NCBI GenBank assembly: GCA_947846985.1
Contig: CANTUZ010000011.1
Location: forward strand, 27,343,089 to 27,407,088
Direction of reading: 5' to 3'
DNA length: 64,000 nt
Origin: Fratercula arctica
Taxonomy: Eukaryota; Chordata; Aves; Charadriiformes; Alcidae
In this document: in pieces, positions 36,701 through 48,700 of the stretch
How positions within the stretch are numbered: the first letter of the stretch is position 1
How the letters are laid out: each line of letters starts with the position of its first letter
The notes under the pieces: model-generated
Told to the model about the DNA's origin: nothing
Database searches by the model: none
What the model saw: the letters and a program-made list of their open reading frames with translations, nothing else
Made by a program: the position numbers and the translations under genes

Positions 36701-39700
36701 TCCTGAGCAGAGCCTTTGGGCATCTTTCTAGTCATAGTAGCGCTGCCTTTCCTCTTTTCATGTCTTAGGAAGAGCTTGAAAAGAAGAGAGACTTGTTTGC
36801 TACTGATTAAAGTCGATAGTTAACTTTATTCCTGACAAATTTGCTCTTTGCTGACTAATCTCCTTTATCTGATGTTGCTGATTCTTTTACTTACAGGGAT
36901 AGAAGTACACATTTAAGAAGCTTAATATTATAGCATAATATTTTAGTTAACATTAAAAAAAAAAAAAGGCGGGTGGGAGGAGATCAGTTCTGTTCAGTTA
37001 TTTTCCTTCGAGATAGCTGTGGAATTCAAGACTTGGTTTGACAGGACCATAAGCCAAGGCTCTGCATTCACCAGAAGATTAGACCAGCTGATTATCAGAG
37101 GTCCTTCCTGGACTATACTTCTGTGTGATTCTCTCAGTCTGACCACGAGTCGGCTATCTGTCTAGGTAGCACATTTTATCTAAGTACCCCTAACACATTT
37201 AGAACAATAAATATCACGGTAGTTCTGAGATACAGATCTTACAGTGGCTTGATTTAAGTGATGTGATCATCAGTGTGAAATATGAGTAAGACCGTAACGA
37301 AACACCCTCTAGCTGTCAGACCTCATCCTCCCCTTTAGAGATTAAGCTGTACTTTATTGACAGTTGGGTACTGAAGGGCAATTTGAAATATGTTTATTTT
37401 AACATGAGGAATGGCTGATTTAAAATAAGTAAAGGAGATGATTGAAAAGTAAGGGCAGTCTCTGTAATACTGTCTAACAGTAACTTTGTATGGGAGATCA
37501 GTTTTTCTGATTCCTTTAGACATGCCTATATTAATACAGAGTTATATTGTGGCTATAAGAAGCATGGTTTTTGGCACTGACAAATGTACAAAACATTTTA
37601 AAATCAAACTTAAGGAAAACTTGCAAATTTAGTACTTAGTAAGTAGCAGATGCATTAGATATTAATTATTGTACAGGTATTATTAGATAAAACATTGGTG
37701 ACGTAAGTGTACAAAGTACAGGCTTAATAAATAAAATGTAATTACAATTTTATTTGTTCTGTTACTCTTATACTATGAACTTGTATTTTTGAATTAGGAG
37801 AACAAAGTAGGTGGTGGGTTTGATGTGCTCACAATGAGTTTCAGGCCTGGATAATTTATTTTTCAAAAAACTTTAAAGAATGGATAGGTATTTGTTTGTA
37901 AAATTGAAGTATTTTCTCCAGGGAGAGAAATTTTATTTAGAACACCTGGCACTTTGCAGTGGGTTAAGGAACATCTTGTAACATTTACCTTTGGGAATTG
38001 TCTACTAGACTTGTATTCTCTGTGTTTATGATCCAGTTGTGTATGTTATGGTGCTTCAGAGAGCTTGCATTTTAGAGGAAGAAAACTTTTATCTCGTTAT
38101 GTTTCATGAACTTGACTGCGAGTTTCTTTGCTTTCTACGTAGCATGTGGGTTTTAGGGAATCTAACAAATACTTGTTAGTAAAACTTGAAAAAGTCCATT
38201 TTCTTTGCTCTGAGTGTTGGACTGTTTCTTATCTCCGAGGATTTTGATCATCTGTGAGACAAAACCAAACTTCAGGTTGTAGTCACTGATTGAGAAGAGT
38301 AGATCAGTAGTGGATCCAGTACTGCATATAATGAGTTTCTGAAGGAGAACAGTTGCATTCCTGATACATGTGCATCTTGACTGGTAACTGTAGCAAGCAC
38401 ATTGAGGTGGGCCTGGAAATACAGGAGTGCTGGCATAACTGTTTTGCATCCATCAGAACAGGTATTCTGTCTTTGATAAATTCCCAGGTGATTTGAAGGA
38501 ATTATTTAGCTTATTTGTAACAAAATTCTTTATTACTGTAGTCATCAAAAGTGATTTTAAGCTTTATGAATCTGGTCTGCTGTAGTAGTCTTCACTGGCA
38601 AACTTCCGTCTGTATGCTTTTCAGAATTTCTTTTTCTTCTTTAGTTTCAGTTTTACCTCTTCAGGGCAAAAGTGCCACTTGCATGTGATTTTATAATAAA
38701 TTGTGTTGTACTCCAGGAGAGGGTTTTCTAGTGAAAGCTAGCTGAAATTGGAATGCCTTTTTTCTTCCAATTGGACCTTCTTCTAACTGTAAACACCTGT
38801 TGTGATACCTCGTTAAATCCACCCTACTGTAGCAACTTACAAAGTGCTTTCATGGTATGTTTTTCATAAGCTAATTTTTTTCAAATATGCTACAATGTTG
38901 CGCATATGGTTTTATGGATAATTTTAATATGAATGATAGAGGTGACTCACTGAAGAATCAATGCAATTTAAGAACTTACAAGGAAATTTGCTGATAGAAT
39001 ATAGATATATCACCTATATTTGTGATTTAAGGAGTAATATTGAACTGTGTCTCATTAACAGAAAAAAACAGAATTAAAATTGCCATAGTCTTGCTAAATT
39101 GTCACTTTGTACTAGATCATAGCAAGTGGAAGAGATTGGCTTTCTCAAGATGAGATAAAAGCTGGAATTTCTTTTTGTGTGAGCTTGTAAATAAACCGAG
39201 ACTGGCTTGACTCCAGAGAAATGTTTAGCTCATCAAGAAGTTTCCATAGGAATTAAAATCAAGTATTTCATGGTTATGAAGCTGATAGAAACATTCAAAA
39301 AGTTCATAAAGAAGAAACATTCAAAAAGTTCATAAAGAAGAAACATTCAAAAAGTTCATAAAGAAGAAACATTCAAAAATGGTTTTCCTAATTTGTAATT
39401 TTATGTCTCAAGATGAGGTGTGTGCATATGTACACGCCTTTGCCATCACAAACATTTGTTTCAAAACGTCATAAAATTAGAAAGCTTGTAGAAACCTCCT
39501 GGGATAAAGACGACCACATGTCTTTATAGGCAGATTGTGTAAAATGATGATGAGCAGTGTTTGAGGAGGAACATCTATAAGCACATTTGCAATCATCATC
39601 CTTATGATAGAAAAATGGGCAAAGGGCGTAAAAAGGGGCTTGGTTTACTATGAGTTGTAACCTTTGCTTTCTGTAACCTGTGCTGTATGCTCCCCTTGGG

Positions 39701-42700
39701 GGTTTAGCTGCCTGTGTCCCAAGGGTCCAGGGCTCTGGATTATGGGTTATGCCCAGCTGTGTAACCTTGTCTCTTGCTGCTAAGGAAGAACTGTGAGAAA
39801 CTCTGCAGAAAAATACAAACAGTAAAATTGCAGGTAGGATTGTTGAGACAGGATCATTTGTAGCTCAAGGATTCCAGAGGTAGATACCAATGTGGAAGAT
39901 ATAAAATCCTAAACTGGAAAAACAGGGAATCAAGTTGGGGCAAGAATTGCTGGGTTATCAGGTCAAGTCTTTAGTGCTGCTGGAAGATGGCAGCTCAGCA
40001 ATATTCAAGGATCTGTCTTGGGGAGCCCCAAAGGCTGATCCTTCCCAGGTGCCTGCCTCATCTTAGTGTGGTAATCATTGTTTTACACTTTTAAGTTTGT
40101 ACATCTTGCCTACAGCTTTTCTCTGACACCAGCTAAGTATGCCAGAACATAGTAACTCAAAGAAGGGGTGGTAAAAGAGTAATTGAAGAGATATTTTGAT
40201 ATTAATTCTAAGGTTTTGGGTTTGCCCCCTGCTCCCCCCAAATAAATAATTACAATTCAGTGAGTTAAGGGGTGCATCATGTATCTACCCCGGCACTTAG
40301 AGCTTGTTTTGAAAGTGTAACAAAGTGCTGCATTAGACTTGTTCCTGTCCTCGGAGGAATCTCCTTGAATGAGTGGTATTTTAAACTCAGGCTGGTTCCA
40401 GTGTTACTGGTGCTTGAACAAGTCACGGTGTGGGACTTCCTTAATGCAACAAAGGCTTAGCTGTCGAGCTAGTAACGCTGCTTTCTCCTGTCAAGTCACC
40501 TTGTGCCTGTAACTTCTGTGGTGTGACCAAAATGTGCTCACTACATCTGTCCTATTCAGTAAATCAGAGTCTGTTGATGTGGAATGCCTGTGCTCCGTGC
40601 AGCCTGGATGAAAATCTCTTAGCTCTGGCTTCTGGCTGTTGTAATTGTACTAAATGGCTTCTTGATTTACTTTGAGTTTGTACAGAGACAGCTTCTAGTC
40701 AGCTATCTACTTAATCTCTACTGTTGTTTCAAGGCAAACTGCCGTCCTTTCTGAAGTGTTTTAAGTACTCTTGAGAAGGGTTACCATTCAATATTCAATC
40801 TTAGCTATCCATGTCTATACCGCTGTTTCCTAGAGAAATACTTGCATTGTCGCAGCATGCCTGCTATGTTGTTGTTGTCATCTTCCTTATGCATCCCAAA
40901 GAGATGGTACTGGGCGAGAAGATTGTTTTGGTTGGCTCAGTATAGACATTCTTAACTAAATGAGGTACACTGAAGATACGCAAAATATGGTGGTCATAAA
41001 TGGTGGATACCATAACTCCTTGGAAGGGAACGCGGTTTCATTGGTGGGGACAGGATTTTGATCTTTCTTTGATCTTCCTCACACACTGGAAGGATGTTAT
41101 CAGGCAGCATAAAAGAAGCTCCTAAATCATGCCTAGGCCATGAGTCGGAATTGATGAGGCTTGGAAATACAAAATTGTACCTTTGCTTTTTTTTTTCCTT
41201 TCCCGTTTCTTTAGTTCTTACTCTCTTCTACAATAAGAAAATACATTTGTGTTTTTTTATCCTGCTTTTGTATTTTTATCCTGTACAATGTGGACTTCAT
41301 AAACTTCACTTTACTCAGATCCTGATCATGCATTTTTCTCCATATAAGATACCCAGGCAACCTTGGCATTTTCAGAGGGGTTCAAAGTTGCCAGTGTGTA
41401 CATGCAGTACATTGCAAGGCTGGAACTTGACTTTGAAAGGAATATATCAGAGTTTAATGAAAGTTAAAAATGAAAGTAAGAATGATTTAGGCTTTTTCTT
41501 GAGTGATGAGTGACTAGTGATTAGTTATACACTTCTTTTTAAAGAGACCATTGGAAGTAGTATTACCACCTATTAAAATGAATGTGCCACCTTCAAATTC
41601 ATAATCAATTATCCTTTTACTTTTTATAGTTGTCTTCTCTGAGGAAGAGAAAGAGCAGCTGAGAAAGTTCACAAATAAATCTTATCTTCTGGATAAAAGA
41701 AGCCGTCATCATGTATATCTTGGTTTAATCGATATCCTTCTGGCATACTGCTATGAAATCTGCGTCAATGAAGGAGACAAGAATGTAAGTTAAAAAAATA
41801 AAAATAGAAAAATTTAGTATGTTTTAGGAACCTAGTGCTGGACCCTGTACTGTCATTTAAGAAACTCACCATTTAAAGTGAACTTACTTCCAAGCATTAA
41901 AAATATATAATTGACTAAGTTAAAATGGAAGCCTATATCTCTAGATTGAACTTTTGGGGTGCGTGTGGGGATTAATGTGACTTCTAAATATTTCCATTCC
42001 TCTGGAGCAGCATTTTAGCTGTAGGAGAGAACTGGAGTTGCAGGAGACTCCAAACAGTTCTGTTTGTTTCTGATTTGTTTTGTATTGTGATGTCTTGATT
42101 TATGCAAATGCAGATTTTACAAAATAATTGTTCTTTTGTATTGATGCTTCTTCCTTCTGTTTTTTTGACAGTACTATAATAGGTGTGTTTGTCTGTAGTA
42201 ACACCACTACTGATTTGGATTCTGAAAAAGCATGGGAAATCATTAAGTTTGTAGGGCTGAAGCTATGTGTTTAGTGTTTTATATAGGCTACCACTATATG
42301 CCTTTAACAAAACTGATTTTTTTTTTTAGGCTTTTTGGTGGTGGTGTTTGTTTGTTTTTTGTTTTTTGTTTTTTTGTTTTTTGTTTTTTGTTTTTTGTTT
42401 TTTGTTTTTTGTTTTTTGTTTTTTGTTTTTTTGTTTTTTGTTTTTTTGTTTTTTGTTTTTTGTTTTTTGTTTTTTGTTTTTTGTTTTTTGTTTTTTGTTT
42501 TTTGTTTTTTGTTTTTTGTTTTTTGTTTTTTGTTTTTTGTTTTTTGTTTTTTGTTTTTTGTTTTTTGTTTTTTGTTTTTTGTTTTTTGTTTTTTGTTTTT
42601 TGTTTTTTTGTTTTTTTGTTTTTTTGTTTTTTTGTTTTTTTGTTTTTTTGTTTTTTTGTTTTTTTGTTTTTTTGTTTTTTTGTTTTTTTGTTTTTTTGTT

Positions 42701-45700
42701 TTTTTGTTTTTTTGTTTTTTTGTTTTTTTTGTTTTTTTTGTTTTTTGTTTTTTTGTTTTTTTGTTTTTTTTGTTTTTTTGTTTTTTTGTTTTTTTGTTTT
42801 TTTGTTTTTTTGTTTTTTTGTTTTTTTGTTTTTTTGTTTTTTTGTTTTTTTTGTTTTTTTGTTTTTTTGTTTTTTTGTTTTTTTGTTTTTTTGTTTTTTT
42901 GTTTTTTTGTTTTTTTGTTTTTTTGTTTTTTTTTAAAGCTTATGCACTGAGTGCGGAAGGTGTTTCCTGAGGCATTCTGGAAACTAGAGTGAGGCATTTA
43001 AAATTTTTAAAATTGACACATATTTTAAAAAAAAGAAATCCTAATGCAGAGTTTTCTTTTTCTAGTATTCAAACACTGGAGGGAAGTAGAAAGGCATGTT
43101 CCCATTTTCAGGATTCTGATGTTTGCCCATCTCTTATTCAGGCAGCAGCCAGCTTTATTTTGTGTTCTGTATCCTAGGCTTTTAACAGGATATAAAGAAT
43201 TAAGAAGATAGCAGAAGTTTAGAATGGATTCCATGCTGTTCTGTGGATAGCTTGCTTTGTTGAAATCGACTTTCTTCCCAGATACAACTTTGTGCCTAGC
43301 ATCTCCTCTGCTGATATTAACCAATGAGATGTTTTCTTAAGGCTTTTAATCAAAATATTGGAACATGTAATCCAAACCATTCTGTCTTAATCAGACCGAA
43401 TTGCAGGGCATGGATTTTAGAACGTCAGGCAGAAATATCCAGACCTGCTTATTCAACAGAATGATGTAGGATGGTTGTTGTATTGCGTGTTAGTGTTGCA
43501 CAAAATTGCAAATATGTGAGGATCACAACTTTTGATCTTTGCAATAACCATATGGTATATGTGGAAAACACACTGTGGGTTTTTTCCTTTTTTTTTTTTT
43601 TTTTTCTTTTCCTTTTTAATAGGAAACCCATGACATTCAGGCCACACAGATCTTTACTAGAGCCAGGATTATAGATCAAGGCTTCCTGGCTTTTTGCCCT
43701 AATCATCCCACTAGACCAAACTACCACACAAATACTATGAATCTGTCACATTTTAAGAATAATGACATTTTACATGTACTGCTGGCTTTAGGACCCTCTC
43801 TGAAAGCCAAAAGTCTTGAGCTGTTTTCACGAAACAAGGCATTTCAGCTTGAGCTTTGTTGATTCAAGTTTCTGTTGCTTGGTGAAAGGGACAGAATTCC
43901 ACTAAAATACCATTTTTCTGTGATTGCTGTTGTATTTTGAAGGCTTTCTGCATGAGCTAGATATTCCCAATACGGAAACCAGTTATTTAACATCTGCATT
44001 GCAATATAATTTTTAATGCTGTCCTGTGGCCATTTCAACGCACATAATATAATTACTGCTTCATATTCACAAAGGTTCTTAAATTGCTGCCAGAATGTTA
44101 TCTTAAACAGTTTGCCAGCAGTCTTGAATGTTGAATTAGATAATACTTGTTTTATGGCCTCCTCTTAAAATCAGGTTGAATCAGCCTGGAACATCAGGAA
44201 ACTGAGTGCAACATTGTGCTGGCTGGAGGTAAGTTAAAACTTAAGTTTTGCATTCTGTTTGCCGTTTTATTTGGTTTTGGTATTGTATGTTGCTTTTGTG
44301 GAAAGCTTACTGTTTCAATATTGAAGGTGAATTAAATGTATATCCTCTTTTTAATAAATGTTACAAGAAATTGGTTGTGGCTTCTGGGCTCCCAGCTACT
44401 GGAAGCCTCAAGAGGCAGGAGGAGTATGACCCCTCATCTGCCTGGGTGCTGGGCTACCTTCTGGCCCATTCTGGAGAAGCTAAGGATAGGTACTATGGAA
44501 AAAACAGCTCATCTACACGCTGTTCCTAGCTCCTGGGCTTGATTCGCAAGTCCTGACCTTTATTTAGGAAGTAACTGTAATTATTCCTCGCATATGTCCG
44601 CATATGCGTGTGCAACTCCATGCTTAGGGCAAGCAAACAGGGCCTTCCAGCTCTTTGATCAGAAGTCGTAGATATCTTCCTGTTTAATTGGCTAAAGCAT
44701 GTTAAAATAGAAAGGCCATAAAAAGCAGGGAAAGTAATTTCTTAGTGTTCTTGTGTCCTTTAAGTCCTACCTCAGATATGTGTTTTAATAACTTTTGAAG
44801 ATGGCAGACCTTAATAAAGCAGCTTATTGTTCACTTTTGGGGGTTTTGACTGCAGAGTCTTTCTTCACTTTTAGCTTGTTCTTTTTCTTGGCTGCAAATC
44901 AGTTGGCTTCTGGCTTCTCCTCCATTCTGCTGTGTGGCTTCAAAATACACTGGAGAGTGGAACTGGGAAGCCCAGAAGTAAATGCAAACCAAATAGGAAA
45001 AGCTCTTGGAACTCAATCAAAAGGTGTTGGATTATTTTTTTTTTTCACTTATTGTGGAGAAGGTGAATTCCATATTCTTGTAGCAAAAAGACCTCAGTTC
45101 TGTACGTGTAGAACTGTTATTTCATTAAGGCTTTACTGATTGTGTAATCTTTCAGACACATGCTGAATACTTTTCTTTCAGGTTTCTTGCAGAGTGAGTT
45201 AGTGGACATGTGTTGCTTTACCCACTCCCTTCTTTTCAGTGTTCTTGTCACATCCCTATTTATTTAGTTGCTGCTAGCCCTTTGAAACCAACATAGATTA
45301 GAGGAAACAAACTGAATTCTATTCTTTGCTCTTTCGGATTGTTTACTGAAAGCACACAGGCCTGTGTAATTAGGTTGTTACAGAGCTGGAAGTGCAGGGG
45401 ACTTAACCTGGCCTGTAGTCCATTATTTCTTGTGATGGCAGCAAGCTAGAAAGGACTGTCCTGTCCTCATTTCTGAAATTACTGAGCCAAGTCTCAGTTT
45501 GCAGGATCAAAAACGAAATTTGATGTGATTTTTGGGTTCAGTCCTTCAAACGTTTCTAGTAGCAACAAATGTTATATTCAGTCATAACTTCTTCTATGAC
45601 AACTGGTTTTCTAGATCTGGTAGTTTTAATTTGTTTCCAATTGGATAATCTGCAGGAGCAAGTCACAAAGGAGTGCAGTTAAAATGCAGTGATTGCCTTA

Positions 45701-48700
45701 ACTCTGATATTTTTTCTGAGATCCATATCCGTAGCGAAGGAGTTTTCTGCATGTGCTTATCCTATAATGTAGCAGTTCTTGGCGCAGCCTGTGCCAACAG
45801 TATATTTCACACCCAGAAAATTCAGTCTCCTGGCACCAAGCTGTTAATAACTATATCTGTTGTACAAACCATGTAGAGGCGGGTGTTTTCATCAATCTGT
45901 AAACAAAATTGCCTCAGCTATGGTTTGTTTGAACTGACTGCCATTTTGCTGTGTGTGACATGTTACACACCTTAGGCTCTAAATATTAAATAACAAAACA
46001 TAAATTATTTAAATGCTTACCTGTGATCCATTAAAATGCAAAATGGGTTGAGGCAGTCATATAATGCAAAAAAAGCGCTGGCTGTCAGCAAAGCGTTTTT
46101 ATTTTAATTAATTGAGAGTTCAAGATGAAATAGGTATTTTTACTTTAATTCATAAATGGGATGTTTTGTCTTGAAAAGTGAAGGCTGGAAAGGAAATCAC
46201 TCTCTTAAAGTCTTTAATAACTCATTAATGCCTCTGGCCTGAGTAAATGAGAGGTATTCCTCACTTACAAAGGAGGACAATGAACTGCTTTCCCTAGGCA
46301 GATATATTTATCCCTGTCTGGAATATCTATAATTTTCATGAAAGGCAGAGTCATGTATCATTTTTAAAGATCTTACATGTACACGTGTATTTTGTTAATA
46401 TCATGTGGTTTTAATTTTTCTTTATTCTTAAAAGGCTTTTTATAGCTTCCCCTTAATATATATATAATAATGTGGGACAGATGTAATTTATTGCTTTAAT
46501 CTAAAGAATGGCAAAGTCTTGAGTTAGATGTTTTATCCTAATGTTCTCTACACTCTTTTTTGAATTCAAAACCACTAAAACGTATAGGACTTCTGTTATC
46601 CTGACATGCAAACTAAATGTTCAGTGTCTTGTTTCTATTTAACATCTTGATTTCCATATCTATTAAAATACAGATTTTTAGATGCATAATATAAAAATGT
46701 GCTTTATTTTTCTATTCTGCTATGAATTTTCCTTAAAGGAGAACAAACAAACAAATAAAACCCTAATTTCTTTGTGTGGAAAAGCACACAGTCTAATTCA
46801 GATTTCTCACTGATACACACAGAGTTTCACTTGCATTCGTGACGTCCTGGTATCTTTTGGAAGAAGAGTGCTATGCTATCCCTTACACAGACATTTTGGA
46901 TTAGTGACACGTGCCTTCAATGATACAGTCATGATATTGCAACTAGGTGAGTTTTTTAGTGATTGGAAGTGATGCCTGTATAGCCACATTGTTTGTATGT
47001 CTGTTTTGTTAAATAACTTTTGAATACTTTGGTGAGTTTCATCCGAATTTGGTAGATACTGGATAGATTTCTGGACATCTTGTGGTATTGTGAAAATGGG
47101 TGTGGGGAGAGAAGAGAACAAAATTAGTGTCCTTACCAGGAAAAAACCCTTGAAGCAACTCACTTATTAGCCAGCAGACAATACAGGCAGTTGTGGTGTA
47201 AATTCAGCTGTATTATTCATGCCAGAAAACTTATACAAAAGTAAGGTTACAAATGTCTTATCCTTAGAAAAATCTTTGATCAGATCTTGTATCTTCATAA
47301 ATCAGGATAGTCCAACTGTTATTTATAAAGCTCCAGGGAAAAGGTCTTTAAAGTATTTTTCTCTGTACTGAGTTTGTCTGTAAAGAGATTTTTCAGTTGC
47401 AAAAGAACATTTTAATGAAGCCTTTGTTATGGTAGGTTAGATAATATAATTTTTTTTTTTTAGACCCTATTCCAAAGATGTCTAAAACCTTTATTTCAAA
47501 GCAGGATCACTTACTGTTACAAGTATAGCAGCAGTCCTGTTGTTTTATGTTGTTCATTGTGTTATTTAATTACTCTGTTAAAAAGGATTGGAAGGATTTC
47601 TTATAACTTCCATGATTTATCTCTATCTAAGGGAAGCTTTTAAAGCATCGTCATCTTCAGTTGTTCCAGCTGTTCTGTTTGATTAAGTTCTGCTCATCAT
47701 GGTTTTGCAGTTGTAAATCTGGGAAGTTTCCCTGCATGATTTACTTTTTGGAAGAACTGTTATTTTAATTTAACCCTTGTCAGTGATGTTAGGATTTTGA
47801 CAGAAAGGAAGCTTACCCTAATGTTGAATTCCTGCTCTCCTTGCCAGTTTCTTTTTCTAGAATTAGATCTTATGTTGTTACGTCTTTTGTTTTTTGGTTG
47901 TTTTTCTGTTTCTTTTAACTGAACCAGCCCGTAATTACTTTTCTTTTTTTCTGTTTCGAATAACTGTATTTGACATCTAGCTATATTTATTCTTTAAACT
48001 GTTCCATTGTGTCTGCCAGTTTAGTATTAACATGCAGAATCATGCTTTGAATGGCAAAGGGTAGTTTTGTGGTTCACATTCAGCGTTACAGTTCTTTGTG
48101 GGATTAAGGCAAAATGGTTGAGATAACTCTGTTAAGTCCAGTGGTTAGTCTGGGAAGAACAGAAATCCTGAATTTGTATCAGCATCAAAACTCTTCTTGT
48201 ATCGTCTCTGACCTCTGTATGTTATCTTAGTTCTCTGCTTGTTATTAGGAAAATAAGACAGTTCTAAATAACAGCCAAGTAGAGTTTTTCATAAAAAAAC
48301 CAAGCAGTGAATACCATGAAAACCATTCTGTTGAAAAATAAATAATATTTTAAAAAATCATTTAAAACTGAAGAACTGACTACACACTACATATTTGTAC
48401 CTTTGTTTTGTTTCACTTTCAGGAGTAGAGCTGTCATCATCTTAATGACTGCAAATTATTCTTTCAGCAGTGACATTCTTTGTATATTCCCTATTTATCC
48501 TAGACAGCTTTCATGTAACAGTACAAGTTTTCAAACCTATGGTTATTCCAGCTTCGGTTGTGTGGTTGTACACAATCATGTTTATATCTTGGGTTGTTAA
48601 AGTTATTTGGAACTTTTCTATTTATTGTGACTTACTACTTTCAAAAAAAGCATTGTGTTAGGTTATTTATGGTTTTTTGGACAGAAGAATCACTGAGAAG

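Larger units (their letters stand above)
31266..41629 (+). other. SHQ1 intron 6
   Basis: 10364 nt, the largest complete intron here. It contains a T-rich strand-asymmetric stretch (34560-35120), a perfect 26-bp minisatellite (39288-39379), and a cluster of three short hairpins (33093-33229). An isolated 44-codon open stretch at about 32630-32762 has no recognised homologue. The rest is AT-rich unique-looking DNA. Confidence 0.8.
41785..44174 (+). other. SHQ1 intron 7
   Basis: 2390 nt, about a quarter of it the (GT6)/(GT7) satellite (42354-42934). It also holds a minus-strand tRNA-derived SINE remnant (43612-43732). Confidence 0.9.

Noticed and set aside
39544..39599. ATGATGAT/ATCATCAT inverted repeat in intron 6, considered as a snoRNA because SHQ1 works on snoRNPs
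   Set aside because: The loop is long and the C/D or H/ACA box layout is not convincing. Simple triplet repeats make such pairing likely by chance.
42265..42997. Several open frames of 200 or more codons (Phe/Cys-rich on +, Lys/Gln/Asn-rich on -)
   Set aside because: All are produced by the G+6T/G+7T satellite, which cannot contain a stop codon in any frame. They are not proteins.
44795..45139. 114-codon open frame in SHQ1 intron 8
   Set aside because: No recognised family, and length within chance expectation for 64 kb read in six frames.
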